A stretch of DNA of 64,000 nt from Alkaliphilus transvaalensis ATCC 700919 (GCF_000621485.1 NZ_JHYF01000003.1:62001-126000); one strand, 5' to 3'; positions 1 to 10,212 are shown, numbered from the stretch's first letter. Notes: generated by a model from the sequence alone, not told the origin. Numbers and translations are program-made.

Positions 1-546
1 GTCTTAGCTATCCAGCAAAGAAGCGCAGTTTCAATTATCGCCTTTAGCATATATGGACTTTGTTCTATTGCCCTTTATAGCGCCTCTACCCTTTATCATA
101 GTTTTCAAAAAGAAAAAATTAAAAAGGTCCTAAGGGTATTTGACCATTCTGCCATATTTCTATTTATTGCAGGAACCTACACACCAGTTTCTTTAATTGC
201 CATGAGGGGGTATTGGAGAATAGGAATCCTAGTTGCTGTCTGGAGTATTGCAATAGCAGGAATCCTCTATAAGATACTTACCTTTAAAAGTTTTGATAAA
301 CATAAGTTTGTATCCTTAAGTCTCTACATCTTGATGGGTTGGATCGCCATCGTTGCTGTGAGACCAATTCTTCAAATCATGCCCTTTGGCTTTTTTGGAT
401 GGTTACTAGCGGGAGGTTTAGTATACACTTTTGGAACGATTTTTTATGCCATTAAAAAAATCCCTTATAATCATGCAATTTGGCATGGCTTTGTATTAAT
501 GGGTAGCGTCTTCCACTTTGTTGGAATTGTACGATATCTTGTGTAA
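1..546 (+). CDS. Hemolysin III family (PAQR-like) membrane protein, 5' end missing
   Basis: The frame is open from base 1 to the stop at 544-546, giving about 181 residues with no start in the window, so the N-terminus lies upstream. The polytopic protein carries STLYHS near residue 30 and FDHSAIF near residue 50. Near the C-terminus it has HAIWHGFVL followed by FHF. These histidine motifs mark the hemolysin III/YqfA family, whose members are seven-helix membrane proteins related to PAQR hydrolases. The biochemical role in bacteria is poorly defined. No regulatory sequence is visible because the 5' end is cut off. Confidence 0.85.
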   Translation, partial: VLAIQQRSAVSIIAFSIYGLCSIALYSASTLYHSFQKEKIKKVLRVFDHSAIFLFIAGTYTPVSLIAMRGYWRIGILVAVWSIAIAGILYKILTFKSFDKHKFVSLSLYILMGWIAIVAVRPILQIMPFGFFGWLLAGGLVYTFGTIFYAIKKIPYNHAIWHGFVLMGSVFHFVGIVRYLV

Positions 547-607
547 TAGCCCTGCCCTATGGTAGCATAGTTTTAAGCACTTAAATTATGATGAGGGGGA
601 CCAAAAG

Positions 608-2635
608 ATGAATCGTTTAAAAAAACATGTGGCTTTTTGCACTGTTCTATTCATAACAATTGCATATTTAGGGGGACTACCATTATGGAGCGAAGGAACT
701 TCAGGCGGAACTAGCCCTACCCTAATTGAATCTGAAATTTACTTTACATTACTGCATACTAATGATGAACATTCCCAACTAATTCCCCACTCATCGGCAG
801 TAGATTACCACCCTACATTACCAAATACAGCAATAGGCGGCTTTCCTAGATTAGCTACAGCCATCAAGCAAATAAGGGAAGAAAAGGCAGCTTTAGGAGA
901 AGAGGTATTGTTGGTTTCAGGGGGAGACTTTATTGGGGGTACTGCCTTCAGTTGGTTAATCCCTAGAGGGCATGGGGCAGAACTTACAATTATGCAAAAA
1001 TTAGGCTACAATGTGACCACCATTGGAAATCATGAATATGACTATGGAACTGAGGTTCTTACTAACTATCTAACGGCAGCAGGGTATCCAGAGGCCCACA
1101 CAACAACAGCTGTACTGGCAACTAATATTCAGGTAGACCCTAACCATCCCATGATGAAGAATGATCTATATAGGGAATATCATATTGTAGAAATGGAAAA
1201 TGGCTTAAAAGTTGGGTTTTTTGGATTTATCGGTGAAGAGGCCATAGTCGTTTCAGCAGATACTAAACCCTTTACCTTTAAAGACCAAAAAGAAACAGCA
1301 AGAAAGGCAGTTGCTGATCTTAAGGCCCAAGGGGTAGACTTAGTCATGGCTGTGAGCCATTCTGGATTAGAAGAGGATAAGGTTTTAGCTAAAGAAGTAG
1401 AGGGAATTGACGTAATTATTGGGGGACATAGTCATACAGAACTACATCAACCTATCTGGGTGGAGGAGACAATGATCCTACAGGCAGGAGCCTATCTAAA
1501 GTATTTAGGTAGGGTAGACTTAGCTTATAACCCCCAAACAGGAAAGCTACGTTACAGAAATCAAGAATTAGAACAACCCTTTTTAATGCTAATGGATAGT
1601 AGTATACCAAGTGATCCAGAAATAGTAGAGTTAATTGCTGGTTATACCGAAGAACTAAATCTATTAATTAGTTATTTTACCGATGGTAAATTTAATGACA
1701 TGATGGATATTGTAGTTAAATCGGATTTCACGTTAGAGACCTTAGCCCTACAAGAAAGCCCCTTCGGAAATTTTGTTACCGATGCTATGCGGTTGATTAC
1801 TACTGAAAAAACTGGCAAGCGGGTTGATGTTGCTATTCAGGCAAATGGGTCAATACGAGGAAGTTTAATACCAGGCTCTATGGACTATTCTAAAGGTCAA
1901 ATCGCTTTTTATGACCTATCGGCTCTAATTAGTTTAGGATACGGTTCCGATGGTTATGCGGGATACCCCATTACCTCTTTTTATCTTACTGGAGATGAGA
2001 TTAGAAGATCATTAGAAGTTGCTAATTTAATTTCAGAGCTAATGGGAGACATATATTTTCTACAGTTCTCTGGTTTAAGATATGATTTTAATCCTAGTGA
2101 TGTGGTACTGTTGAATGTACCAGTAAAGGACATACCTGTTCCTTCTGTTCGATCGGTTAAAAAGGCTGAGTTATATACAGGTGAGGGAATACAATCATTT
2201 GATGGTGAAAACTATATCCCACTGAAGAAGGGAGACTCTACCCTTTATCATGTGGTAGCAGACTCTTATATTCTATCCTTCTTGCCAATGGCAGGAGAAC
2301 TACTTCCTCAATTGGAAATTGTGCCAAAGGATCAAGATGGGAACCCAATAGCCTTTGAAGATTTCCATACATTGGAGGTTTATGATGGAGATAAGCAGCT
2401 AAAGGTTTGGCAAACAGTTGTAGAATATGCGGCTTCGTTAGAGAGAGGACAAGATGGAATTCCAGTAATTCCAGAATATTATAGGGATGTTGCAGGTAGA
2501 ATTAATCCTGTAAAAGGAGTCCCTCTATTGGTTTGGATGATTGGAATTTTAGTAATAATCATTATGGTATTTGTTTTATTAGTTAAGGGGATTTTAAGAA
2601 ATAGAAGAAGACGAAGACGTTATTTATTTAGATAA
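608..2635 (+). CDS. Membrane-anchored 5'-nucleotidase / UDP-sugar hydrolase family protein
   Basis: The 675-residue protein has an N-terminal signal or anchor segment (about residues 8-25). A calcineurin-like metallophosphatase domain follows, with TNDEHS at 51-56, GNHEYD at 140-145 and GGHSH at 272-276, which supply the dimetal ligands. The 5'-nucleotidase C-terminal substrate domain comes next. A C-terminal helix (about 642-662) followed by a run of arginines should tether it to the membrane with the enzyme outside. The family hydrolyses extracellular nucleotides or UDP-sugars for phosphate and nucleoside salvage. The ATG is preceded by GAGGGGG. It stands alone, ahead of a strong terminator. 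Confidence 0.9.
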   Translation: MNRLKKHVAFCTVLFITIAYLGGLPLWSEGTSGGTSPTLIESEIYFTLLHTNDEHSQLIPHSSAVDYHPTLPNTAIGGFPRLATAIKQIREEKAALGEEVLLVSGGDFIGGTAFSWLIPRGHGAELTIMQKLGYNVTTIGNHEYDYGTEVLTNYLTAAGYPEAHTTTAVLATNIQVDPNHPMMKNDLYREYHIVEMENGLKVGFFGFIGEEAIVVSADTKPFTFKDQKETARKAVADLKAQGVDLVMAVSHSGLEEDKVLAKEVEGIDVIIGGHSHTELHQPIWVEETMILQAGAYLKYLGRVDLAYNPQTGKLRYRNQELEQPFLMLMDSSIPSDPEIVELIAGYTEELNLLISYFTDGKFNDMMDIVVKSDFTLETLALQESPFGNFVTDAMRLITTEKTGKRVDVAIQANGSIRGSLIPGSMDYSKGQIAFYDLSALISLGYGSDGYAGYPITSFYLTGDEIRRSLEVANLISELMGDIYFLQFSGLRYDFNPSDVVLLNVPVKDIPVPSVRSVKKAELYTGEGIQSFDGENYIPLKKGDSTLYHVVADSYILSFLPMAGELLPQLEIVPKDQDGNPIAFEDFHTLEVYDGDKQLKVWQTVVEYAASLERGQDGIPVIPEYYRDVAGRINPVKGVPLLVWMIGILVIIIMVFVLLVKGILRNRRRRRRYLFR

Positions 2636-2698
2636 ACTTATTGTTTAGATAAATTTAAGGTGTTTAGATAAGCTTAAGTTGTTTAGATAAAGTAGGCG
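2623..2698 (+). repeat. Tandem 19-bp repeat, about four copies, starting in the last codons of the nucleotidase gene
   Basis: Copies of TGTTTAGATAA plus about 8 bp recur with a 19-bp period at about 2623, 2642, 2661 and 2680. The first, less exact copy (TATTTAGATAA) covers the terminal codons and the TAA stop. The array therefore looks like repeated slippage duplication of the gene's 3' end. Confidence 0.75.
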
Positions 2699-2721
2699 AT
2701 CTTTTTAGAGGCGATTATTAT

Positions 2722-2785
2722 AAAATACCTCCCAAGTGGACAAAGTACTAATTTAAAATACTTTGTGATCTTAGGAGGTATTTTT
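2722..2785. terminator. Long inverted repeat, likely bidirectional terminator
   Basis: The arms AAAATACCTCC and GGAGGTATTTT are separated by a spacer that itself holds ACAAAGTA and TACTTTGT, so a nested hairpin forms. It lies between the convergent nucleotidase gene and the minus-strand gene at 2851. A-runs and T-runs sit on the correct sides for termination in both directions. Confidence 0.8.
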
Positions 2786-2850
2786 ATGGAATGAAATTGT
2801 AAACTTATCTACTTAGCTTTAATGAGTAATACATGATTATTTATGATTAT

Positions 2851-4467
2851 TTAGTTGTTGGGTGAAGTTGAACCTATATTAAAGTTCGTAAAGTTAGATA
2901 AGTTTATACTCTCGGCAGGACTATTATAGTAGCTTACTTTTACTCTGTCCCCTTCTTTAGTTAATGGAAGATGGTTACTCATGGTTAGGGGTGCAATAAA
3001 GATTTTATCCTCCATTGTATCTAAAATTAAATAATAGTAGGTGGCAGCATCAACAATAGAAGTACCAATTCTTACAACAGTTCCTTCTAAGTCAACTTCA
3101 TCATAAACATTTTCGATAGGAGACCATTGACCTTGATCCCTTAAACGGCTAACATAGTTGGAACTAGCTTGGTTCTTAGTTTCTCCAATACCAACTATAC
3201 TATAATCCCTTACATTAACAAAGGCAAACTGCTTAATTAGCCCTTGTCTATCTAGCAATGTCATATAATAGGTAGGCTCTCCTTCTAGGTTAATTAAAAT
3301 CGGGAAGGTAGCTTCATATTCAAATTGTTGTACGGCTCCTTCAGCAGACCTCATGGCAGCCCTTTCGGTAGCACCAGATATTCTATATAATACAGACTCT
3401 TTAGTTCTTGTATCTACTAACATAAAGCCAATAGTAGACTGATCTGCACCAGCAGAAGTAATTCCTGTATAATAGTAGCTTTGTCCTTCATTGTAGACAA
3501 TATTTGTACCATCGGTAGTTTGAAGAATGCCCCGTTTAGATGGGTTCCACCAACCATTAACAAATCGACCCCAATAGTTAATTTGCTCCACAGCAGTTTT
3601 TAGCGGGATAGCCCGATCTACCCAGCTAGGCATATTATCTAAGCTATATTCTTCCATTTCACCAGTTTGAGGGTCGACGATTACGACACCAATAGGGTTT
3701 CTACCAGAAGCACCTATGGTATTTTTGTATAGAGTAACAACCCAATAGGGATTAAAGTCATCATCAAGTTCGAAGGAAAAATCGGTTAATCCAACATTTC
3801 GATAACCTGCTCGATAAATTTTACGTTTTAAATCATCTCCTAAATATCCATCGGGTTGATATTTAATCCGTATCGGTTCACCATTTACTTCCCTCACTAA
3901 TCTAACATCCCGCTGGTTAGCCGCATTAATTATGACATAACCAGGGGTACCTTCTCTGTTATCCATCCATCTAAAGAAACCCGAATGGGCTAAAGGTGCA
4001 ACGTAATATAGTTCACCATCTACATGATTAGCCCAAAATTCTGTTAAGGTTACTTGACTTCCCAAGGCCAAATCTTCTCCTAGACGTTTATCTCCAAGGT
4101 TTAATGCCATCGTAGGAGTAACCTCAGGTAGTTTTGAAAGATCAAGAGGTGAAATCTCTGTTGAAAATTGTTTCTCTGTAATATCTCCAATTAAAGCCCT
4201 TTTATCTTGGTGATTAAAAATACTAGAACTTCTAAAAAATTGTCCAATGGCAAGAAGTATAACTAAGCCCACCAAAATTAAGCTAAAGTAAGATACTTTG
4301 TGGCGAAATAGTAAGATTATCATTCCAGAGATCATTAGAGATAGTAGAAATAAAATTAACAATGTAAAAGAAAAATTTAATGACCATACAGGCATTAAAA
4401 AATAGTCTATAAAAAATAATGTAAATAAAAGCAAAATAGGCATAAAGATTAGACTAAATTTTTTCAA
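2851..4467 (-). CDS. Unrecognised membrane protein with large extracytoplasmic domain
   Basis: I do not recognise the family. The 538 residues start at a TTG preceded by AAGGGGGA. Three closely spaced hydrophobic helices (about 8-27, 31-53 and 58-76) are followed by about 460 mostly polar, beta-rich residues that should face outside. This part contains segments such as VVIVDPQTGEMEEY and is rich in Tyr and Trp. There is no cysteine cluster or catalytic motif I can name. The gene is monocistronic between a terminator and a 412-bp spacer. A sensor, scaffold or envelope role is possible, but the sequence does not decide. Confidence 0.6.
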   Translation of the reverse strand: MKKFSLIFMPILLLFTLFFIDYFLMPVWSLNFSFTLLILFLLSLMISGMIILLFRHKVSYFSLILVGLVILLAIGQFFRSSSIFNHQDKRALIGDITEKQFSTEISPLDLSKLPEVTPTMALNLGDKRLGEDLALGSQVTLTEFWANHVDGELYYVAPLAHSGFFRWMDNREGTPGYVIINAANQRDVRLVREVNGEPIRIKYQPDGYLGDDLKRKIYRAGYRNVGLTDFSFELDDDFNPYWVVTLYKNTIGASGRNPIGVVIVDPQTGEMEEYSLDNMPSWVDRAIPLKTAVEQINYWGRFVNGWWNPSKRGILQTTDGTNIVYNEGQSYYYTGITSAGADQSTIGFMLVDTRTKESVLYRISGATERAAMRSAEGAVQQFEYEATFPILINLEGEPTYYMTLLDRQGLIKQFAFVNVRDYSIVGIGETKNQASSNYVSRLRDQGQWSPIENVYDEVDLEGTVVRIGTSIVDAATYYYLILDTMEDKIFIAPLTMSNHLPLTKEGDRVKVSYYNSPAESINLSNFTNFNIGSTSPNN

Positions 4468-4879
4468 GTTTTTTCCCCCTTAAATTTTTTATTGTTTGCC
4501 ACTACTATATTATACTGTATACCCTCAAAAAGAAAACTTAAAAATTACCTTTTTTAATAAAAAGCATTATCTTTTACGATCAGTTATAACAAAGGGACTG
4601 CCTTGATTTAAGATTTTGACCACTAACCTTCAGCATTTCATCCTCTGCTTCATGTTTACATAAACCTATATAGATTCATGGTTGGGGTATGATGAAACAT
4701 CCTCATTATAATTATTATAATGATAAGAAATAAGATAAAGGGATAAGGGACTAATCCATTGAAAATAATAGAAGAGGAAATAAAAGACAAACTGTTTAGA
4801 AAAAATTAATATTTGATTTATATCAGGTTTAGATTAATAGGTTACAATGATAGTATGATTAAAATAGGGGAGGGCCAAC
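4468..4879. other. Divergent intergenic region (412 bp)
   Basis: This AT-rich spacer lies between the minus-strand membrane protein and the plus-strand export operon. Its one clear feature is the PerR-type palindrome at 4706-4720. I see no small ORF or terminator. The promoter elements I tested by eye around 4810-4850 have poor spacing. Confidence 0.6.
4704..4722. promoter_or_regulatory. Perfect PerR/Fur-type box
   Basis: The 19-bp palindrome is CATTATAAT-T-ATTATAATG. Its core TTATAAT-N-ATTATAA (4706-4720) is identical to the Bacillus PerR box consensus (7-1-7). It lies about 158 bp upstream of the MacA-like start and about 237 bp from the divergent gene. Which gene it controls is not settled by the sequence. 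Confidence 0.65.
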
Positions 4880-6046
4880 ATGAAAAAGAAATGGCTTATG
4901 ATAATAGCGATTGTGATATTATTAGGGGGAGGCATTTTTGCAAGAGGTATGGTAAGAAATAGAAACAGATTTGTAGAGGTTAGGACCAGTCAAGTAGCAT
5001 TAGGCGATTTAAAAGCCTATTTGTCAACAACTGCAATTATAAAATCTCAAGATAGTAAGGAGTATTTTGGGCTGCAAGGGCGAGTTAAGGAGGTACATGT
5101 TAGCGTAGGGGATACTGTAGAAATTGGTGATGTATTGGTATCTTATGAAGTGCAGGATCTAACGACAACCCTTAGACAGGCAGAAATACAATACAGTAAT
5201 GCAGTGCTTCAAAGACAAGAGCTAGTTAATCAGAACAAGCAAATTTTAGATAGAATTAGAGAATTAGAAGAAGAATTAAAAGAACTAGAAGCATCAGATA
5301 ACCCTTTAGATTTAACCAGAATTGAAGGACTAAAACAACAGAAAAGTAGTTTGCAACCTATATCTCAAGAGCGGCTTAAACAAGCAGATAATGCTGTTGA
5401 ATTGGCACAACTAACAGTAGCGTCCACAAAGGAAAAAATAAGCGAGAATAAGGATAAGATTGTCTCTGAAAATAGAGGGGTTGTGACAGATGTTACAGTG
5501 GTAGCAGGGGGAGCAAGCACCGGTGCACAACCGGCTGTTATTGTGCAGGACATTACAAATTTAAAGGCAGAGGCTTCTATTGGTCGATATGATGCTAACA
5601 TTGTTGCGGTAGGACAACCTGCCATTATTAAGAATGGAAATGAAACTTATCAAGGAGAAGTGTCTTTTCTGCATCCCGTTGCCAGAAGATCTGTATCGGC
5701 AGGAGGTAACGAGACCCTATTAGCGATAGAAGTTGCTATCAAAGAAGAGGCTACAAATTTAAAAGTGGACTTTAGTGTAGATATAGATATTTTAGTAGGA
5801 GAAGCCAATCATGTTATTAAAATCCCTGCTGAAAGTATAAGAAGAGACAGAGATGGGCGTTATTATGTGTTTGTAGTAGAGGATCAAAAGGCTAGAGAAA
5901 GGGAAATTACCCTTGGTTTAGAGTCTGATATGGAAGCTGAGGTGATAGAAGGGCTTCAAGTAGGAGAATCCATCATCATAAACCCGAGGGCAACCTTAAG
6001 GGATGGTAGTCTAGTTACAGATGAAGCAGGGGGCAGAGGAAGATGA
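4880..6046 (+). CDS. MacA/HlyD-type periplasmic adaptor subunit of ABC exporter
   Basis: The 388-residue protein starts at an ATG after GGGGAGGG. An N-terminal anchor helix (about 5-22) is followed by a lipoyl half-domain (about 60-90), a long coiled coil (about 95-190), the second lipoyl half with [12 protein letters not shown], and beta-barrel and membrane-proximal domains. This is the membrane-fusion-protein layout of MacA and YknX. In Gram-positive bacteria such adaptors assist MacB-type ATPases in moving peptides or toxic compounds across the membrane. Its stop overlaps the ATPase start by 4 bp, showing translational coupling with macB-like genes and the two-component system downstream. 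Confidence 0.88.
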   Translation: MKKKWLMIIAIVILLGGGIFARGMVRNRNRFVEVRTSQVALGDLKAYLSTTAIIKSQDSKEYFGLQGRVKEVHVSVGDTVEIGDVLVSYEVQDLTTTLRQAEIQYSNAVLQRQELVNQNKQILDRIRELEEELKELEASDNPLDLTRIEGLKQQKSSLQPISQERLKQADNAVELAQLTVASTKEKISENKDKIVSENRGVVTDVTVVAGGASTGAQPAVIVQDITNLKAEASIGRYDANIVAVGQPAIIKNGNETYQGEVSFLHPVARRSVSAGGNETLLAIEVAIKEEATNLKVDFSVDIDILVGEANHVIKIPAESIRRDRDGRYYVFVVEDQKAREREITLGLESDMEAEVIEGLQVGESIIINPRATLRDGSLVTDEAGGRGR

Positions 6047-6735
6047 TTGAAGTAAATAATTTAATTAAAACCTATAAATCGGGGGAAGAGAGCTTTAATG
6101 CCCTTGATGATATTAGTTTGAAAATAGATAAAGGAGAATTTACAGCAATTATGGGACCTTCAGGGTCGGGTAAATCTACCCTAATGAATGTTTTAGGGTG
6201 TCTAGATCGAGTCAATAGTGGAAAATATACCTTGAATCATAAAGATGTTTCTAATATGACCGATGGAGAATTAGCCACTATTAGGAACAAAGAAATTGGG
6301 TTTGTCTTTCAGGCCTTTAATCTACTGCCAAGAATGAATATTTTAGAAAATGTAGAGTTACCGATGACTTACTCAGGTGTTCCTTTTAAGACAAGAAGAG
6401 AAAGGGCAATGGAGGCATTAGAAAAGGTCGGTTTAAAGGACAGAGTGACCCATAGACCAAATGAAATATCTGGTGGGCAAAAACAAAGAGTAGCAATAGC
6501 AAGGGCGATAGTGAATAGACCTAATGTCATAATGGCCGACGAACCTACAGGTAATCTAGATTCTAAATCTTCAATTGAAATTATGAGGATTTTTCAACAG
6601 CTAAATGATGAGGGGGCAACAGTGATTATGGTAACCCATGAGCCAGAAATTGCTCAACATTGTAAAAGAATTGTTAGTTTTAGGGATGGAAAAATTGTTG
6701 AAGATATGCAAGTACAGAATAGGATTCTATTATAA
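6043..6735 (+). CDS. ABC transporter ATP-binding protein, MacB/LolD type
   Basis: At 230 residues this is a typical stand-alone ATPase of the MacB/LolD/YknY family. Walker [10 protein letters not shown] is at 38-46, the signature SGGQKQR at 143-149, Walker B VIMADEP at 162-168 and the switch histidine in VTHEPE. It should dimerise and drive the FtsX-fold permease encoded 11 bp downstream. The start overlaps the adaptor gene. Confidence 0.93.
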   Translation: MIEVNNLIKTYKSGEESFNALDDISLKIDKGEFTAIMGPSGSGKSTLMNVLGCLDRVNSGKYTLNHKDVSNMTDGELATIRNKEIGFVFQAFNLLPRMNILENVELPMTYSGVPFKTRRERAMEALEKVGLKDRVTHRPNEISGGQKQRVAIARAIVNRPNVIMADEPTGNLDSKSSIEIMRIFQQLNDEGATVIMVTHEPEIAQHCKRIVSFRDGKIVEDMQVQNRILL

Positions 6736-6746
6736 GGAGGGATAGG

Positions 6747-7955
6747 ATGAATTTTTTTGAAAATGTTAAAATGGCTTTAATCAGCATTAAATCAAACAAA
6801 ATGAGATCCTTCCTTACCATGCTTGGAATCATTATTGGAATAAGTTCTGTCATTACAATTGTCTCCCTCGGACAAGGGGGACAAAGGGCCATTACTGGTG
6901 AGTTTGAAAAGATTGGTGCATCCACCATCAATATAAGGGTAGATGGAAGCGTCGCTCAAGCAGGTGACTATATCACTTTAGAAGATATAAGACAAATTGG
7001 GGAGCGGGTAGATACAGTTCAATATATTTCACCAACCCACCAGAGAAGAGGAATAGCTACTGTTGAGAATAAAAGTAGAACAGCTAGTATAAGTGGTGGA
7101 AGTCCAGAACTTTATTACATTAATAATGTAGAAATATTGTATGGTAGGTTCTTTAACGAACGGGAATATATAGAAGGAAGACCAGTAGTGCTGATCGATG
7201 TAGATTCAGCCATCTATTTATTTGGCTATGAGGATGTTGTGGGGAATAGTCTTTTAATAGGTAGCAGCTCTGCTCCTAAAAAAGCAACAATCATTGGAGT
7301 AACCCCCGGTATATCAATGCCCTTTGCAGGAGCCCACAGAAATATGCCTCTAATGGCCACAGTACCTATTACTTTTTTAAATAACCTTTATCCCGACAAT
7401 TTTAGAATAGATGCCCTTTCATTAATGGCAACAACCCAAGCCGAAGGGGAAATTGCAGGAACTGGGGCGGTCAATGTACTAGAGGCAAGGCATAGTAATA
7501 GAGGGAGAGATGTATATCATGCAGAAAATGCTCTATCTCAACTGGAACAAATTAATACAGTGATTGGTATCTTTACAGCCTTTATAGGGGCCGTTGCAGC
7601 CATATCCCTTTTGGTGGGGGGAATAGGTGTAATGAATATTATGCTGGTATCTGTAACAGAAAGAACTAGAGAAATTGGAATAAGAAAGGCCATTGGTGCC
7701 ACCACTAAGGATATTATGCTACAGTTCTTGATGGAATCAGCGATTATTTCTTTAATTGGAGGCTTAATAGGTATGACATTGGGAATTATCGGAGCTCAAA
7801 TCATCGGTAGGTTTGCCGACTTTCCACCGGCCATATCCTTGTCATCAATAGTTGGTGCTATTGTATTTTCTTCTGCTGTTGGAATATTTTTCGGAATTTA
7901 TCCAGCAAAGAAAGCAGCAGCCTTAAATCCTATAGATGCTTTACGTTATGAATAA
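6747..7955 (+). CDS. ABC transporter permease, MacB/FtsX family
   Basis: The 402-residue protein starts with a conserved amphipathic segment, then KMRSFLTMLGIIIG and the first transmembrane helix (about 20-40). An extracytoplasmic MacB_PCD domain of roughly 220 residues follows, then three C-terminal helices of the FtsX domain with ERTREIGIRKAIGAT. This is the mechanotransmission exporter fold. With the adaptor and ATPase it makes a complete YknXYZ/MacAB-like pump. AAGGAGGG precedes the ATG. Confidence 0.92.
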   Translation: MNFFENVKMALISIKSNKMRSFLTMLGIIIGISSVITIVSLGQGGQRAITGEFEKIGASTINIRVDGSVAQAGDYITLEDIRQIGERVDTVQYISPTHQRRGIATVENKSRTASISGGSPELYYINNVEILYGRFFNEREYIEGRPVVLIDVDSAIYLFGYEDVVGNSLLIGSSSAPKKATIIGVTPGISMPFAGAHRNMPLMATVPITFLNNLYPDNFRIDALSLMATTQAEGEIAGTGAVNVLEARHSNRGRDVYHAENALSQLEQINTVIGIFTAFIGAVAAISLLVGGIGVMNIMLVSVTERTREIGIRKAIGATTKDIMLQFLMESAIISLIGGLIGMTLGIIGAQIIGRFADFPPAISLSSIVGAIVFSSAVGIFFGIYPAKKAAALNPIDALRYE

Positions 7956-7970
7956 GAAAGGGGGAGGGGC

Positions 7971-9470
7971 ATGTCGATAAGAGACCGCCTAAGGGCATCC
8001 TACGCAGCTATGCTGATTATTCCCATCATTATATCTGTTTTAGCAGCTGGCTTTATATCAAGATACTTTATTACGGAGATTGAAGAAGCATATAATATCC
8101 AATTGAATCAAAGTCCTATTTTAGAATTTATGGACAAAAATTCCCTCTTAATTGATGAAATTAGCCGACTAAGGGAGATGAACCCAGAAGCCTTTAGAAA
8201 TATAGGGTATCTAAAAAAAATAGATGCAGAGTTAAGTGAAATGAATACTGGAATTATTATTAGAAAAGATCATGAGGTAGTCTACCTATCAGAAATGCTA
8301 AAATCACTTGATTTAATAGATAAGCTTCCCCCTTTTGAAATGTTAGAAGAAAGGGATGGAAGAATTTTTGTGCAAGGACAACCATTTTTAGTCAGACAAC
8401 AGGATTTTTACTTTGAGGATTCTTCTGAAGGAAGTTTGTTTTTAATAATTAATATGAGTTTAATTGTAGCTAATTTAAAGCGTTATATGTTAACTCTTTT
8501 TATTGTAATTATAGGGGTAATTATTATAACAAATGGGACTTTAACATTGCTAGTTTCCCGTAGTATATTAAAGCCCCTTAAGGTTTTAGAAGATGCAGCA
8601 AATCAAATTAAAGAGGGGAATCTAGACTTTCACATTAAAGGAAGTTCAAAAGATGAAATTGGCCAACTTAGTATTGCTTTTGAAGAAATGCGCCTCAAAC
8701 TTAAAGAGTCAATTGGATTACAATTAGAATATGAGCGAAATAGAAATGAATTAATGTCTAATATCTCCCATGATTTAAAAACGCCGGTGACTGCCATTAA
8801 GGGTTATGTGGAAGGGATTATGGACGGAGTAGCAGACTCGCCAGAAAAACAAGAACGTTATATAAAAACCATCTATACCAAAGCAAATGATATGGATCGT
8901 CTAATTGACGAATTACTTCTATATTCTAAATTAGATATTAAAAGACTACCTTTTCATTTTGAAAATGTTAATATAGGGCAATTCTTACTTGATCTTACTG
9001 AAGAGTTACAGTTTGATCTAGAGTATAGAGGTGTAAAAATAGCCTTTAAAGGCCAGCAGGGGGAGCACCTGCGGGTTTTAGCTGATCGTGAGAAGATTAA
9101 AAGGGTAATTGGAAATATCGTAGAAAATGCAGTAAAGTACATGAACAAAGAAAATGGAGTAATTGATGTTTATTTAGAGAAAAAGGCTACTGGCAATATA
9201 ATGGTGGAAATTAGGGATAATGGACAAGGGATTCCCGAAGAATATCTTCCTTTTATATTTGATCGTTTTTATAGAGTGGACCCATCAAGAAATATAAATA
9301 CAGGTGGAAGTGGTCTTGGACTCGCTATAGCTAAGCGGATTATTCAAGAGCATGGGGGCGAAATATGGGCTAAAAGTGAAGTGGATCGTGGAACAAGTAT
9401 TATATTCACACTAAAGGAATGGAAGGAAATAGACGGAGGTGAAATCAGTGAAGAGAATACTAATCATTGA
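7971..9470 (+). CDS. Membrane sensor histidine kinase with HAMP domain
   Basis: The 499 residues contain two transmembrane helices (about 12-34 and 172-196) around an extracytoplasmic sensor of about 135 residues. A HAMP linker follows, then the phospho-acceptor motif SNISHDLKTP with His267. An N-box VENAVKY and G-boxes DNGQGIP and GGSGLGLA belong to a HATPase_c domain. It starts 16 bp after the permease and its 3' end overlaps the response-regulator region, so it is part of the pump operon and probably controls it. Confidence 0.92.
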   Translation: MSIRDRLRASYAAMLIIPIIISVLAAGFISRYFITEIEEAYNIQLNQSPILEFMDKNSLLIDEISRLREMNPEAFRNIGYLKKIDAELSEMNTGIIIRKDHEVVYLSEMLKSLDLIDKLPPFEMLEERDGRIFVQGQPFLVRQQDFYFEDSSEGSLFLIINMSLIVANLKRYMLTLFIVIIGVIIITNGTLTLLVSRSILKPLKVLEDAANQIKEGNLDFHIKGSSKDEIGQLSIAFEEMRLKLKESIGLQLEYERNRNELMSNISHDLKTPVTAIKGYVEGIMDGVADSPEKQERYIKTIYTKANDMDRLIDELLLYSKLDIKRLPFHFENVNIGQFLLDLTEELQFDLEYRGVKIAFKGQQGEHLRVLADREKIKRVIGNIVENAVKYMNKENGVIDVYLEKKATGNIMVEIRDNGQGIPEEYLPFIFDRFYRVDPSRNINTGGSGLGLAIAKRIIQEHGGEIWAKSEVDRGTSIIFTLKEWKEIDGGEISEENTNH

Positions 9471-10137
9471 AGATGAGGTGACAATTGCAGAGCTTCAAAG
9501 GGATTATTTAGAGATTAACGGATTTTCAGTAGATATTCAACAACAGGGAGACATCGGATTACAACAAGCAAAAAAAGAGAAATATGACTTAATAATACTA
9601 GACCTTATGTTACCCAGAATGGATGGGTTTGAAATTTGTAAGGAAATTCGTAAAGAACAGGACATACCAATCTTGATGATTTCAGCTAAAAAGGAAGATG
9701 TAGACAAAATAAGAGGTTTGGGATTGGGAGCCGATGACTATATTACAAAACCCTTTAGTCCAGGAGAATTAGTAGCAAGGGTTAAGGCCCATCTTGCTAG
9801 ATATGAAAGGCTTTCAGGAAATAATAAAGGAGAAAAGGAAGAAATAAAGGTAAGGGGTTTGACCATAGATAAAAGTTCACGAAGAGTTTATATGAACGAA
9901 AAAGAAGTGACCTTAACTACAAAAGAATTTGACTTATTGACCTTTTTAGCTTCTAATCCTAATCGAGTTTATACAAAGGAAGAACTTTTTGATAAGGTTT
10001 GGGGAATGGATTCAATAGGAGATATTGCAACTGTTACGGTTCATATTAGAAAACTTAGGGAGAAAATTGAATTAGTGCCATCTAACCCGCAATATATCCA
10101 TACAATTTGGGGTGTAGGCTATCGTTTTGAGATTTAA
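9448..10137 (+). CDS. OmpR/PhoB-family response regulator
   Basis: The receiver domain has acidic residues EDE at 8-10 and the phospho-acceptor Asp52 in LDLMLPRMDGF. A later Lys sits in ITKPFSPGEL, followed by a winged-helix trans_reg_C domain ending in GVGYRFEI. A GTG three codons earlier (9439) is also open, but GGAGG at 9435-9439 overlaps it. It is ideally placed for the GTG at 9448, which gives 229 residues. The partner kinase ends at 9470, so the two genes overlap and are probably coupled. Confidence 0.93.
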   Translation: MKRILIIEDEVTIAELQRDYLEINGFSVDIQQQGDIGLQQAKKEKYDLIILDLMLPRMDGFEICKEIRKEQDIPILMISAKKEDVDKIRGLGLGADDYITKPFSPGELVARVKAHLARYERLSGNNKGEKEEIKVRGLTIDKSSRRVYMNEKEVTLTTKEFDLLTFLASNPNRVYTKEELFDKVWGMDSIGDIATVTVHIRKLREKIELVPSNPQYIHTIWGVGYRFEI

Positions 10138-10169
10138 ATAATATTTTTTCTATTTTGATTAACCAAACC

Positions 10170-10212
10170 CCCTTCATCAGCATAGAATGTATAGATATAT
10201 TCTGATGAAGGG
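10170..10212 (+). promoter_or_regulatory. 11-bp perfect inverted repeat reaching the RBS of the next gene
   Basis: CCCTTCATCAG (10170-10180) pairs with CTGATGAAGGG (10202-10212) across a 21-nt loop. The 3' arm runs into GGAAGGTG at 10211-10218, the ribosome binding site of the gene at 10225. There is no T-tract after it, so control of translation or mRNA processing is more plausible than simple termination. Confidence 0.5.

Noticed and set aside
9439-9447. GTG at 9439 as start of the response regulator
   Set aside because: The ribosome binding site GGAGG overlaps this codon; the GTG at 9448 has correct spacing.
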